64,000 bases of DNA from Aporrectodea caliginosa. Lineage: Eukaryota; Annelida; Clitellata; Crassiclitellata; Lumbricidae. Shown here in pieces: positions 42,378 to 53,263 of this stretch. Under the pieces are notes generated by a model. The model ran no database searches and was not told where the DNA came from. It saw only the letters and a program-made list of their open reading frames with translations. The first letter of the stretch is position 1, and the number at the start of each line of letters is the position of its first letter. The stretch is from NCBI GenBank assembly GCA_020284085.1, contig JACEVL010000151.1, positions 357,001-421,000 on the forward strand. The letters are read 5' to 3'. Both the position numbers and the translations under genes were made by a program.

Positions 42378-42604
42378 ATATTTATTCTTTAATGAAGCGC
42401 CTGACAAACTCAATGCGCCGTACATTGTACATGTTACGACGATTAAAACAATTCACAAGAACACAAATTACAGAAGACATAAATCAACAAGGTTGAAGCC
42501 ATGCAAGGCTCATTATACTTTGCTGGGAATGAAGGCATGAGCTAAACCCAAAGGGCCTTACGGGAATCGAACCGGGTCCGTGAAAACTGCAGGCAAGAGT
42601 GTTA
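42378..42604 (-). mobile_element. tRNA-derived SINE related to SINE-C
   Basis: On the minus strand it begins GGAGTATTGTACAATGGATA (A box), with B box GACCCGGTTCGATTCCCGTA near 42565, and ends in GGCGCATTGAGTTTGTCAGG plus CGCTTCATTAAAGAATAAA. The head differs from SINE-C but the 3' 60 bp is the same, so different tRNA heads share one tail. Confidence 0.8.
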
Positions 42605-42680
42605 TCCATTGTACAATACTCCTCCTTTTTTCAATCTTGAGACTGGCACTGTCAGAGTACGGGCAGTGGCTGAACATTGA
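42605..42680 (+). repeat. R1 partial copy
   Basis: CAATCTTGAGACTGGCACTG, TCAGAGTACGGGCAGTGGC. The 5' half has been lost at the SINE boundary. Confidence 0.6.
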
Positions 42681-42764
42681 ATATTGAATATTGAACGACG
42701 TCATCTGAATATCTTTGTCTGGTCATATCTAAGTCAAGAACTGTTGTTGGTGAACGAGTCTTTG

Positions 42765-42862
42765 CTGTTTCTGGAACTGGAGCTCCCTTCCTGCATCTGT
42801 AAGCTTTGCTCAGTCGCTTGTGTGTCATTTCTTTCTCAACTTAAGACTTACCTCTTTCAAAT
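42765..42862 (+). pseudogene. L2-like LINE C-terminal trace
   Basis: A frame gives WSSLPASVSFAQSL then FFLNLRLTSF, close to the WNxLP ... FLSxLKTxLF terminus of L2-like proteins. The adjacent frame 42684-42902 has FLSQLKTYLF. Very short and frameshifted. Confidence 0.5.
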
Positions 42863-43055
42863 TTCATATCCACCATTCTTTACGACTCTACGTACGTACT
42901 AATCGTCTTAGACACCTTAAAACCGCTACTCTCCATCGTTATATTAGACATGGAACAATTTTGCGTAAGTCTAATAATGCAATCTTTCGAAACCTTTAAA
43001 ATGTTCGGAACTGATGCTTTATAGTTGTGAAACGTAGTTGACTGTCTTAATTAAT

Positions 43056-44079
43056 CAGCGTTACCACTCCTTGGGTTTTTTCCCAAGATCTTGGGTTTTT
43101 TGATTCGACCTTGGGTTCTGGGGTTTTTTCCTGAAGACCTTGGGTTTTTTTCTTGGGTTTTTATTTCACGTAAAAATTCAACTTTCCTCTCCAAAATAAT
43201 TAAAATCGTACAAAATGACAGTGATAATAAAATAAAACAAAGATAATAGATTGTCCATTACGGTCTGGATGATCGAGATCAATAAAAGTCTTAATATTTG
43301 TGCAGCGTGGTCTATGCTATTGCTAAATATAGAACTTAGTATAGCTCTAAAAGCAGATTGCATGATTTGCATCATTGCTTTTTTTCCGGAAGTCAAACTT
43401 TTGCCGCTTTGGCGGCTTTGCGCGTTCGAAATAAAGTCAAAGTCTAAAATATTCTATTTTTTACTTTAAGTAATTAAGTTTAAACATTAAATCAAAGTAA
43501 AAAATTGGAATGTGTGATAGAAGTAATAGTTCCAGCGATTCGGACTATGATGAAAAGAAAAACAAAGTCAACAAACGTAGTAGCAGCAGTGTTGCTAGTG
43601 TTGCTAGTGCAACATATCCAGCTAAAAAACGAAATCATGGTATCAGCAGTCATTTAATAACAATTGGCTTCGAGACCCGCAGGTAAGCACAACTTTGGTT
43701 ACATTACCTCCTTCTGAAGAAGAAGATGTTTATGACGTTATTGGCGTATTGAAATAAACATTTGAGCGTTTTAAGGTTTGAAAATTGAAATTAAATAAAC
43801 AAACTTCATTTGAATCATATGACTTGATTGCTACATTAATTCGTCATATTTTCAATTAACATTTTCAAATTTTGACCAATAGAACAAAAAGTTTATTTTA
43901 AAAACCGGTTTAATTGCATTATATTATAATATTTATCATTTATAATATATGATTTATTAATTATTATGTTATTATCCCCTTAATGTTTCAAAAGTTTGCA
44001 GAAAAACTGATCTTGGGTTTTCTTGGGTTTTTTTATCGTCTGATCTTGGGTTTTTTATTTTTATTGAGTGGCAACACTG
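43056..44079 (+). mobile_element. hAT deletion derivative
   Basis: Ends CAGCGTTACCACTC (left) and CAGTGTTGCCACTC (right, inverted), with the 8 bp target TAATTAAT duplicated at 43048-43055 and 44080-44087. Both ends carry direct clusters of CTTGGGTTTT words (43070-43160 and 44010-44060), probably subterminal transposase-binding repeats. A short coding remnant is inside. Length 1024 bp, non-autonomous. Confidence 0.95.
43511..43758 (+). pseudogene. short coding remnant in the hAT element
   Basis: The ATG at 43511 gives MCDRSNSSSDSDYDEKKNK, a Ser-rich stretch, then ATYPAKKRNHGISS. A frame change near 43655 gives NNWLRDPQVSTTLVTLPPSE, EEDVYDVIGVLK and a stop. It resembles the N-terminal part of a hAT transposase upstream of or at the zinc finger, but I see no intact finger. 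Low certainty. Confidence 0.35.
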
Positions 44080-44621
44080 TAATTAATCCGTCGATTTTCT
44101 CGGCCCTTTCATACTGCTTATCCACCATAGACAGTTTATCTATCTAACGGACATAGCTTCTGAATATTGACCTGATTATGGCTTGGTTTTGGTGCATTAG
44201 ACAGATTTGCCGCCTACAATCCAGCGCCGTTACAGCCTCCGCCCTCGTGCCCACGAATTGGAACTGCCACGCAGACGACAAAAATTTTATTTCGAGGGTC
44301 CTTTATAAGCCAATTTATCTGTAACGCCATAAGCCAACCCTATCTACTCCATTTTTTATATTTCACTGTAGTTTGTAATCTTTCTGAAACTGTGAGCTTG
44401 GGTGCGGTGTGTCATCCTTGCGTCTGAATTACGATAAACGAATATTATGATAATCCATCCCAAGCCTTCCAAACTTTTTCGTCCTCAACGAAACCCGTTG
44501 TAGCGACTGCTCTGCCATCTCTATCTCGTCTCTCTGGAAACCGAACCCATCTCTGAACGACATGGGGCGAGGCAAACATCATCAGCCGCTGTCAATCGAA
44601 GGTCGCGTGTTTGAGACGCTT

Positions 44622-44862
44622 AGATGTAATGTAATGTAATGTAACAAGACATTTATAAAGCGCCACTTAAGAGTCTCTCAGAAGCGCTCAACACGTGGCC
44701 ATCAAACAGCTGAAAAAATGCGTCTTGAAGAGTTTAGAGAAAACCATATAGCAGCGTGCGCACGCACAGACGGCGGAAGAATGTTCCAGATCCGTGGCGC
44801 TGCAATCGAGAAGTCCCGACGAGCACGGGTGGTGGTTCGAAACGAATGTATCATCAAGTCAT
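44622..44862 (-). pseudogene. L2-A LINE 3' end
   Basis: (TGTAA)n at 44624-44644, then ACAAGACATTTATAAAGCGC and CTCAACACGTGGCCATCAAA, reverse of the 27.9-28.0 kb terminus. It continues back through GAATGTTCCAGATCCGTGGC. The plus-strand 68-aa frame 44718-44924 is a shadow. 5'-truncated after about 240 bp. Confidence 0.85.
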
Positions 44863-44929
44863 TTCAAACTGTTCAAAATGTAGTCACTGAGTCAGTTAAA
44901 GTTTCTTTCTGCAAAAAATCTTAAATAAT

Positions 44930-45208
44930 TCCACACACTGAAGGTGATAAGGTCAGCAATGTGTTTGAACCACAGAAGGTGAACTGTTTATTGCAATGAA
45001 GACAGACTACACTGTGAATTTTTTGGCCATTACTAATTTTCTTCTCCAACGTTTTACATTATTACTGTCCGCCATATTGTGTACTCCGGAAATATGCCGC
45101 TCAACGTGACGAAATAGGTAAAACAATTAATCGAATATGCAGAGATTAATCGATTAAATTGTTTTAGGCATTAATCGATTAATTGATCGTTAAAATGCGC
45201 AGCCCTAC
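44930..45208. mobile_element. possible hAT-like element, one end visible
   Basis: The right end reads ATTAATCGATTAATTGATCG then TTAAAATGCGCAGCCCTACA. Inverted, this is TGTAGGGCTGCGCA, a terminus type seen in hAT elements, with inverted ATCGATTAAT repeats at 45130-45185. I find no matching left terminus or duplication. Confidence 0.35.
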
Positions 45209-45329
45209 AATTTATGCAACCACTCTTCTGATTTTGCTTACGGAGCAAATATGACACTTAGAAGAAGTGTGCAATTATTTCGAACATTTCTCACCGTTCC
45301 TGTGGTATAAATGAGAAGTATTAGTATAG

Positions 45330-45435
45330 TTTCAGATTAACGATACTGTGTAATAGCAAAGATGACCAGCGTCGCCCTCCTCCTTCATTAGTGCTTGGGA
45401 CTGGTAAAGCCTGGTACTAAGGCACGGACGTGTGT
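45330..45435 (+). repeat. R1 dispersed repeat
   Basis: AGATTAACGATACTGTGTAA, GTCGCCCTCCTCCTTCATTA and GTGCTTGGGACTGGTAAAGC. Confidence 0.65.
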
Positions 45436-46180
45436 ACTAATAGAGAACTGCTCGGCTGCTTTTACGTTTATCGCGAATATGACATTTAAAAGAGGTGAAT
45501 AATAAATTTTTTTAAGTTCTCAACGTTCACGTGGATATAAAACAGCAATGTTAGGTCGCTGAAATTTATCTGAGAAGTCTTTAAATGACATTTTTGTGTA
45601 TTATCTTTCTTGAACGACATCTTTTGGCTGCATGGACTGCAGCTAACTTCCTGAGTTGAGGTTCTTGGGACCTTGCCTCTCTAACGCTATTGCTGCTTGT
45701 TTGAAGAGTGTAATATTATTTTCGCGTCAATTGTGCTTTATTTGTAAGCCTCTAGAAGGCTAAAATTATGGTGTGTAAAAGATGCGCCAATGGCGTCTTT
45801 GTGAGTTTTACGCAAAACATTTATACAACGCTTTAATTGACGAAACCTAACGGTTTATATAAACCAGAAAAGCCTATATGATACTCAGAACACCCTTAAG
45901 AGAATTAAACCGCACGTAGAGCTGTAATATGCTAAAAAAAACTATTCTTTGTCGGCGGCTACGGCCTATGTTGTCATAAGCTGCCGTTAAACTGTGGATC
46001 CATCCACGTATAACGCATTAATTTTATTAATATAAAAATATGCTGATTAAAGGACGCGTGCTTGAGACGTCACAGAACGCTCTTCTTTTCGTATAATTAG
46101 TATGCATTAAAAGTTACTATAAGGACTCACATTCAAGCACCTGGTTTTCCTGAGGGCGAGAATATATTAAATCTGCAAGA
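45436..46180. other. no gene; R2 copy at 45950-46010
   Basis: R2 at 45950-46012 (GTCGGCGGCTACGGCCTATG, GTCATAAGCTGCCGTTAAAC, TGTGGATCCATCCA). The remainder is unassigned. Confidence 0.45.
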
Positions 46181-46700
46181 AACGTTTTAAAGGTGTTTAG
46201 GTAGAGCATCGCATTATCTTTTTATTCTTTTACTATTCAAGAAATGTGTTTTCATGTCTATTAAGCCGGGGGCGAAATGTCCGTATCCCGTTTTCATGTC
46301 TATTAAGCCGGGGGCGAATCTTCCGTGGGCGAATCAACCGGGGGCGAATCATCCGGGGGCGAATCTTCCCGGGGGCGAATCTTCCGGGGCGAATCTTCCG
46401 AGGGCGAATTTTCCAGGGGCGAATTGTCCGTATCCCCATTATCCAATGTGTCACCCTCTATCTGGACAACTGTTCTATTAACAGACGATTATATAGTAAA
46501 TTTAAATATAAACCTTTTCATAGTCACGGTCTGGCTCCAACCCTGTGTATTTTTCAGTGAATTGAACGGGTGAGACCTAAACACCTTTACACGTTTGAGA
46601 TCCTTCAACGCTGTCCCTTTGAATGAGTGCGACGACATTTAACGTTCTCCTATACAGACAGTGCTATCCAGAGATAATAATCTCTGAATTAAGACTCCAT
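46180..46700 (+). repeat. R4 block split by a minisatellite
   Basis: The upstream R4 block (AACGTTTTAAAGGTGTTTAG at 46180, TTATCCAATGTGTCACCCTC at 46437) has the minisatellite between its halves. R4 core follows at 46520-46670. Confidence 0.55.
46247..46435 (+). repeat. GC-rich ~17 bp minisatellite
   Basis: A 44 bp duplication (TTTTCATGTCTATTAAGCCG twice, at about 46249 and 46292) is followed by about seven units of GGGGGCGAATCTTCC with small variations. The open frames on both strands here are repeat artefacts. Confidence 0.9.
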
Positions 46701-46847
46701 CGGTAGGCTAAGCGAACCGGCAACTCTCACACAGCGGCGCATGGGACGAAATTAAAATCATAAACTACAAATTTATAAAGCGCTGCACCAAACCTAAGCG
46801 CTTATTCAGAGCGCTGCGTCTTATCAGAGAGGTTGTCCAGTGGAGGG

Positions 46848-47213
46848 TGGATGGATGGGTGGATGGATGGATGGATGGATGGATGGATGGATGGATGGAT
46901 GGATGGATGGATGGATGGATGGATGGATGGATGGATGGATGGATGGATGGATGGATGGATGGATGGATGGATGGATGGATGGATGGATGGATGGATGGAT
47001 GGATGGATGGATGGATGGATGGATGGATGGATGGATGGATGGATGGATGGATGGATGGATGGATGGATGGATGGATGGATGGATGGATGGATGGATGGAT
47101 GGATGGATGGATGGATGGATGGATGGATGGATGGATGGATGGATGGATGGATGGATGGATGGATGGATGGATGGATGGATGGATGGATGGATGGATGGAT
47201 GGATGGATGGATT
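46848..47213 (+). repeat. (GGAT)n microsatellite, ~366 bp
   Basis: About 90 tetramers, perfect from 46861 to the end. The poly(WMDG) and poly(HPSI) frames on the two strands are not genes. Confidence 0.98.
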
Positions 47214-47410
47214 ACTGACTGGCACAATGACTGTCTGGCTGAATGGCTTAATTGAGGACCCAAGTTGAGCTCGATAAATACCGCATCGTCAAGTCTGTTG
47301 TAGCATAAAATTTGCCTCGCAGGGGTAATAAATTTACATTCCGTAATTAGACCATCGCCTGCATGGCAAACAGAGGGTTACCCAAACCTCCTGGCAGAGA
47401 GCGAAGGAAT
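47214..47410 (+). repeat. third copy of the 25/30 kb block
   Basis: ACTGACTGGCACAATGACTG, TACCGCATCGTCAAG, AAATTTACATTCCGTAATTA and GACCATCGCC match 24895-25590 and 30490-30800. Confidence 0.55.
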
Positions 47411-47645
47411 GAATGTGCCAGTCCCATTCTGGCAAAGCAGGAGGGCGATGCTAATCATCTTTGTTCTGACGCAGTTTCGTTAAACAGCAACTTACCAACC
47501 AACCAAGATCAACTGCAATGGTAGCCACAAGATGTCGCTAGATGTTGAATAATAGCCTTACTATGAGAAGATCAGTGTCTACTTACATACCTTTAAATTG
47601 TTTGTAAGCGACGCTATATATTCGAGATTAGCGTAATTTTGTTAA
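47405..47645. repeat. R1 (-) and R2-like sequence
   Basis: GTGCCAGTCCCATTCTGGCA, GGAGGGCGATGCTAATCATC and CAGTTTCGTTAAACAGCAAC at 47412-47490, then CCACAAGATGTCGCTAGATG. Confidence 0.6.
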
Positions 47646-47657
47646 TGTTCCCATCAT

Positions 47658-47728
47658 CTACCATCCATCCATCCATCCATCCATCCATCCATCCATCCAT
47701 CCATCCATCCATCCATCCATCCATCCAT
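47658..47728 (+). repeat. (CCAT)n microsatellite
   Basis: About seventeen perfect CCAT tetramers. Confidence 0.95.
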
Positions 47729-47803
47729 CATCTACCTTACCTTTTGTCTTACTGTATAATTGTACGTATAAAACTTTATTTATGACGACATTTTTATACA
47801 AAA

Positions 47804-47816
47804 AAAGATGGCGGCC
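47804..47816 (+). promoter_or_regulatory. YY1-like site in the LINE 5' UTR
   Basis: AAAGATGGCGGCC lies near the element start and about 150 bp upstream of ORF1. AAGATGGCGGC is the vertebrate YY1 consensus, which sets start-site accuracy in mammalian L1. A promoter role here is inference from sequence and position. Confidence 0.45.
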
Positions 47817-47964
47817 GAGTAACGAGTTGATGCGTGTTCGCTGCGGAATGTTTTTGGATTACACTGGTCTGTAGGACGTTTAAACTGAAGAAAATTTCGA
47901 CAACTTAACGAACGTACGAGGTAGCTCCGTATCTGGAATTAACTGTGAGTATTCTGAAGTAGAA

Positions 47965-48798
47965 ATGTCGAAAAAGGGACCTAAAACCGAGGGACCTAAA
48001 ATCGATGACCTAATTGAGGCTGTACAAGACAGCAGAGTAATGGAGGCCATAGTCATTCATCTATCGCCTAGCCTCTCACCTGTTATCGAGAGTCTGTTTG
48101 ATAAGCTTGCCGAAGGATTTGTGAAGAAATTGGAAGGAATTGTGGAAAAAATGATGAAAAGTCTTGTCTCTGCACACTGCGAATCTCAAAACCAAAAAAT
48201 GAACACCCTCGAACTGGAAAACAAGGAGCTAAGGGCGCGGTTAGATGAAGTTGAAACTAACTTAAAATCCGCCAGTCTAATATTCCACGGACTAGAGGAA
48301 GCCCCTAAAGAATTCCACCAAACGGGCGTGATTGAATCCTCTCAGTCTGCCTTCAGCTCTGCATTCTTGCCACAGCAATCATCAGTGCAACTGATGGTCG
48401 CCTTCTGCAAAGATTGTCTTCACCTCAACATCTCAGAATCTGACATCTCTGGAGCATACAGAATTCCGAAAAAAGGCAAGGAAAAACACCGACCATTAGT
48501 CGTTGAGTTCTCTAACAGGCGCATTAGGAGCATGGTCTATACTTCACGCAAAATCCTACGTGATGCCTCTACCAACAATGCTTCGAGGATCTATATAAAT
48601 GAAAACCTCACGAAACTCAACGCCCAGATCTTCGCAAAGGCGAGAAACCTGGTCAAAGAGAAAAGAGTGGTTTCTACCTGGACGGCTGGAGGGAGAGTGT
48701 TCATCCGAACTACAACCTCGCAAGATGAGAAACCCAGAAAGTTGCTGTCTCTGCAGTCCTTGGACGATCTCTTGATCCCAGACTCTCTGAGCCTCTGA
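47965..48798 (+). CDS. LINE ORF1 protein (coiled coil, RNA-binding type)
   Basis: 277 residues from an ATG to TGA. Residues about 60-102 are heptad-rich and charged (LELENKELRARLDEVETNL), a likely trimerising coiled coil. From about 103, SASLIFHGLEEA resembles the first strand of the RRM-like domain of L1-type ORF1 proteins. Basic segments follow (KKGKEKHRPLVVEF; NRRIRSMVYTSRKILR), as in the C-terminal nucleic-acid-binding part. The expected role is binding LINE RNA as a ribonucleoprotein and chaperoning reverse transcription. The C-terminal end falls in a 92 bp tandem duplication; the second copy keeps a frame ending DSLSLVHQPQS, so this stop may not be the ancestral one. No Cys-rich knuckle is present. 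Confidence 0.85.
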   Translation: MSKKGPKTEGPKIDDLIEAVQDSRVMEAIVIHLSPSLSPVIESLFDKLAEGFVKKLEGIVEKMMKSLVSAHCESQNQKMNTLELENKELRARLDEVETNLKSASLIFHGLEEAPKEFHQTGVIESSQSAFSSAFLPQQSSVQLMVAFCKDCLHLNISESDISGAYRIPKKGKEKHRPLVVEFSNRRIRSMVYTSRKILRDASTNNASRIYINENLTKLNAQIFAKARNLVKEKRVVSTWTAGGRVFIRTTTSQDEKPRKLLSLQSLDDLLIPDSLSL

Positions 48799-48890
48799 AC
48801 TATACAACCTCGCAAGATGAGAAACCCAGGAAGTTGCTGTCTCTGCAGTCCTTGGACAGTCTCTTAATCCTGGACTCTCTGAGCCTCGTG
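48712..48890 (+). repeat. 92 bp tandem duplication at the ORF1 3' end
   Basis: ACAACCTCGCAAGATGAGAA starts at 48712 and again at 48804. The units are about 95 percent alike. Because 92 is not a multiple of three, the duplication changes the frame and places the TGA at 48796. Confidence 0.95.
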
Positions 48891-48899
48891 CATCAACCA

Positions 48900-49574
48900 C
48901 AATCGTGAGACTCGCAAGTGATCACGATATGCTTTATTCTTCGTTGGTATTGATGTGTAGATCCCATCTAAATTGTTCTGTCACTACGTTGACTTTTCTT
49001 CGTCTTTCGTTTGTTCAAATCGTTCGAGATTTTTCAGTTACAAGCTGCATATGCACAATCATGAAGGTTTATGCTTTGGAATGTTCTTATTATGTTCTGA
49101 TCAGAGTTTGGCATAGCAAGAGTTGTTGTGTCAACTTACAGTTTTTATGTTGCTAACCATTGATTACACAGAGATTGTTGCTTTTTTTCATCAATGATGC
49201 ATTTTTTAATTGCCTTATACAGGTTATAATCTATCTGATGCCTATGTTTACTGGAAGTGGTGTATGAATGGTCTCTAGTTGCTTGTCATGCATCATTTAG
49301 GTGCATCATTTAGGTGCATTAGTACTCATACTTTTAGGCATTGGACAAGACGGTGTACGAAAAGTGTTCACTTGAGAATCCTCTTACATTTAGGTATTGA
49401 ACAAGACTGTGTACGAAAAGTGTTCACCTGATGATCTTGCTTAATTGCTAAATTGTTGGATAGCAGTTAGTTGATGCACTTTGCCATTCGTTCAGCCATT
49501 TATGTTCTTAGCTTTGGTCACTCCTTGCAGCCTTGAACTAATTTTAGGTCCTACAGATATATGTATATATACTG
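48900..49574 (+). other. long inter-ORF region of the CR1-like LINE
   Basis: About 0.7 kb without a plausible gene; the frame 48905-49156 has no recognisable domain. A short direct repeat GTGTACGAAAAGTGTTCAC occurs at about 49352 and 49410, and ATTTAGGTGCAT is doubled near 49295-49315. CR1-type elements usually have a much shorter gap or overlap. Confidence 0.6.
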
Positions 49575-52500
49575 ATGCAGCGACTCACGCAGTTCACCCG
49601 GCTTTAGATTAATTGTGATCAGCTTGAGACCTGTACTACTTGTGCACACTGTATTAGAGACACTTTTAGGTCGATTACCTGCGTACTGTGTAATAGGTGC
49701 TTTCATAGTAGATGTTGTGAACTACCAGATAACTACAGAGATGCAATTGACTCATGGTATTGCGCCCGCTGTATTGTGGATAATTTCCCGTTTAACCATA
49801 TTGTAGAGGAGAGTCTGTTTTTGGAATGTTTAACTGACCATGTTGGTCTATTTTGTAACATTTGTAACATCCCTGATGACCTTGAATTGAATCTGTTCCC
49901 AGGTGTCAGTGAAAGCCGCTCTTTGCTTGATAATGATGACATTGACCCTGACACTAATTATTTTGAAGTGAAGCCATATAATAGCTGTTATTTGACCCCT
50001 GCTTCTGCTGAACTTAAATTATCTTCATCCTTGTCTCTGTTCTCAATCCTCCATATCAATTGTAGAAGTATTCTGTCTAAACTACCTGAAATAGGTGATC
50101 TGTTACATCAACTCTCAGTATCTATCCTTGCAGTAACGGAGACGTGGTTAAATGCTGAAAATGCTGACCAGGTTTACATACCGGGGTATCATTTTATTCA
50201 CAAACCTAGGGCTAGTGGCCAGGGTGGAGGTGTGGGTGTGTTTATTAAGGAGGGCATCTCTTTCCATAGATGTGAAGCCCTTGAGAGTAAACTGGTTCAT
50301 AATTCCTATGAAGGGCTCTTTATTCAAGTCACTTTAAATAAAGAAATCACGATTCTAGGCACTATTTACAGACCTTCTGGTCAGTACTTGGAAGATTTCA
50401 ATAACGAATTCGAACAATTATTATCTGAAATTGTAAATAGAAATAAAAGGGTGATGCTAGTGGGCGATTTCAATATTGACCTGCTTAAATCTAATGATCA
50501 TAAGGCAACAAGCTCCCTTTATGGCTGCATTACAACTTATCACCTCTTGCCAACCATTACCAAGCCTACTCGAATAACAACCCACTCGGCCACGTTAATA
50601 GATAACTTGTTTACCAATGCTTGGATGAATGTAGTTGACTCTACAATTCTAGCCTCTGATATATCTGATCATCTACCAATACTTATTACCTTTGACTTCC
50701 AACACTTCATGCATGGCAATTCTTCCTTTGGGAACTCAAGGAATTTTTCTGAGGAAAATAAGAAGAAATTTAGAGAGTTACTTTCCAGACAGGACTGGAC
50801 AGCCATCACTAGACTGTGCAGTGACGGAGACGTTAATATGGCATATAATCTATTCATAACTCAATATAAAAATGTTTATGACAAATCCTTTCCACAAAAC
50901 TTAGGGAAGGGTCGAAGTAAACTAATTATAAAAAAACCTTGGATGACGCGGGGCCTCCTTAAATCGAGTAAGAAAAAGGAGCAGTTATATCTGAAATATA
51001 TAAAAAATCCTAGTGAAATTAACAGAAACAAATTTGTAACATATCGGAATAAATTTAAAACAATTCGAGTAAAAGCTGAGAGATACTATTATGCCACTGA
51101 ATTTGATAAGTGCAGAAATGATCTTAAAAAAACCTGGAGTCTAATAAGATCGATAGCTAACATGGGACAACGCGATACAACCATCGAATCGCTTAAGGTC
51201 AATGGAACTAGGATTGAAGATGCTGAAACTATAGCAAATAAACTCAATAATTATTTTGTGAGCATCGCTCAATCTTTGGATGACGAGATACCTGACTCCA
51301 TGGGGACATTTATAAAATATATGAAACCCCCTCCATTGAAGTCCTTCGGTTTAATTTTAACATCCTCTAGTGAAATCTTAAACCTAAGTCTCTCCATACG
51401 CACAACGCATAGCAAGGGTATGGATGATATTGACCCCTGTATCGCGAGCCCTAATATTGATTGCATTGCCCAAACGCTAGCCGAGTTAATAAACTGTTCC
51501 TTCACTACAGGTGTCTTCCCTCAATCCCTAAAAACTGCAAAGGTAATACCTATTTATAAAAAAGGCGAAAGAGACAATCTGACAAATTATCGTCCGATTT
51601 CTATCCTTCCCTATTTCTCAAAAATATTTGAGAAAATAATGTACAACAGACTGTATGACTTTGTTACGAAAACCGACATCCTTTTTCCCTCGCAGCATGG
51701 CTTTCAATCTGGTCACTCCCCATATATGTCCTTGTTATCTATGCAAGATAGAATCTCGAATGCAATAGAAAATAATGAATATTCCCTAGGCATATTTTTC
51801 GATCTGGCAAAAGCATTTGACACTGTAAATCATAAAATTCTATTGCATAAATTGGAGAATTATGGTTTACGTGGTATGCAGCTCAGTTGGTTTGCCAGCT
51901 ATTTGGATGGACGCCAGCAATGTGTTGAAAATAACGGCAAACGATCCACTTTAAAAAGTATTCTATATGGGGTTCCTCAAGGTTCTAATCTAGGGCCCCT
52001 GCTGTTCCTCCTCTATATTAATGACCTCCCGAACGTTTCCAATCGTCTGTTCTTCATCCTGTTTGCTGATGATACGAACGTTTTTTATTCCCACACCTGC
52101 ATAGACACCCTTTTTCAAAAGGTAAACGTGGAGTTGGCACTTGTTGCCGAATGGTTTCGAGCCAATAGGCTATCGCTAAACTTAGAGAAAACTAATTATA
52201 TCTTGTTTAAATCACATAGGAAAAAAATCCCACTGGGACATTTTGAGCTGAAAATTAATAGCACTGCACTTACAGCTGTTGACTCTACTAAATTCTTAGG
52301 AGTCTACGTTGATTGTCATTTGACATGGAAGGAACACATAGCGTACATTGCTTCAAAAATCGCAAAAAATATTGGAGTAATAGCCCGGACTAAATACATT
52401 TTGCCCTCTAACATTAGAATTAAGCTATACTATTCGTTGGTACAACCATACCTCTATTATTGTAACATAGTATGGGGTTCTACATATGCTACCAGATTAC

Positions 52501-52934
52501 ATAGATTAAATGTTCTGCAAAAGAGAGCTGTCCGTCTGGTTGTAGGGGCTCCATATGGCTCTCACACTGCTCACATCTTTAAAACCCTTAAGATATTAAA
52601 AGTTGACCAGATTGGGATTCTTCAAATAGGGGAATTTATGTATCGATATGATCGAAACCTTCTGCCTTCTTGTTACAAACATTTCTTTCAACTCTCATCA
52701 CAGGTCCATTCGTATTTTACTAGAAACTCTAGCGCTTATCGCCGCATATATGCCCGCACGAACACACGCCTCTTCTCTATTAAATCAATTGGAGTAGCGA
52801 TATGGGAAAAAATTCCTAAGGAAATACGTTTATCCCCCAGCATCTGGTTATTCAAAAACAAATTAAGCACCTACCTTATAGAATGTACTATATTAACGAC
52901 CTTGTCTGTCATTTCGACCGTTTGTGCATGGTAG
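49575..52934 (+). CDS. LINE ORF2: PHD-like finger, APE endonuclease, reverse transcriptase (one nonsense codon)
   Basis: The in-frame ATG at 49575 is followed by TAG at 49605, then an unbroken frame to 52934. An N-terminal Cys/His cluster (CTTCAHC, CVLCNRCFHSRCC, WYCARC at 49632-49775) has PHD-finger spacing. The APE endonuclease spans roughly residues 90-310 of the long frame counted from 49776: ILHINCRS, VTETWL, GGGVGVF, GDFNID, SDHLPI. The reverse transcriptase follows: IPIYKKGERDNLTNYRPIS, QHGFQSGHSP, FDLAKAFDTVNHKILL, GVPQGSNLGPLLFLLYINDL, catalytic FADD near residue 763, and LSLNLEKTNYILF. The tail has QPYLYYCNIVWG. The protein would nick DNA and copy LINE RNA at the target. All catalytic motifs look intact, so the only visible lesion is the TAG. 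A start downstream of it, such as the GTG at 49776, would lose the finger. Confidence 0.92.
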
Positions 52935-53263
52935 TATAGCTCTACTTAGTAGTTAAGTATTTTTGTTTTAAATTGTATATTAACTCAACAGTGTTGAGTA
53001 ACTGTTTAAGTTTCGCTTTCCTTGTTTTCCTGTTTTCGCTTCACTTGGTTTTTTTTGGTTGTTGTTTTTTTTCCTGTTTTTTCCATTGACTACTGCAAGT
53101 ATGTTTGCAATAATAATCTTGCTTTTAAGGCCACCTTTAATCTTCTTCTTTAATCAATAATTTGGTGTCCCTAGTTAGCGGGATTTCTTTTATCCCTTTA
53201 GGGCCTCCTTTTTGTAGCCAATTTGCAATATGTTTACCTGATTATTCTGTTTCTTTGGTTGCA

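Noticed and set aside
46233..46573. Overlapping Arg/Gly/Pro-rich frames on both strands
   Set aside because: They are translations of the 17 bp minisatellite.
46802..47268. Six long frames of poly(WMDG) or poly(HPSI)
   Set aside because: They are readings of the (GGAT)n microsatellite in different frames and strands; no gene structure.
49733..49954. Minus-strand frame over the start of the LINE ORF2
   Set aside because: Shadow of the plus-strand coding sequence, with no recognisable feature.
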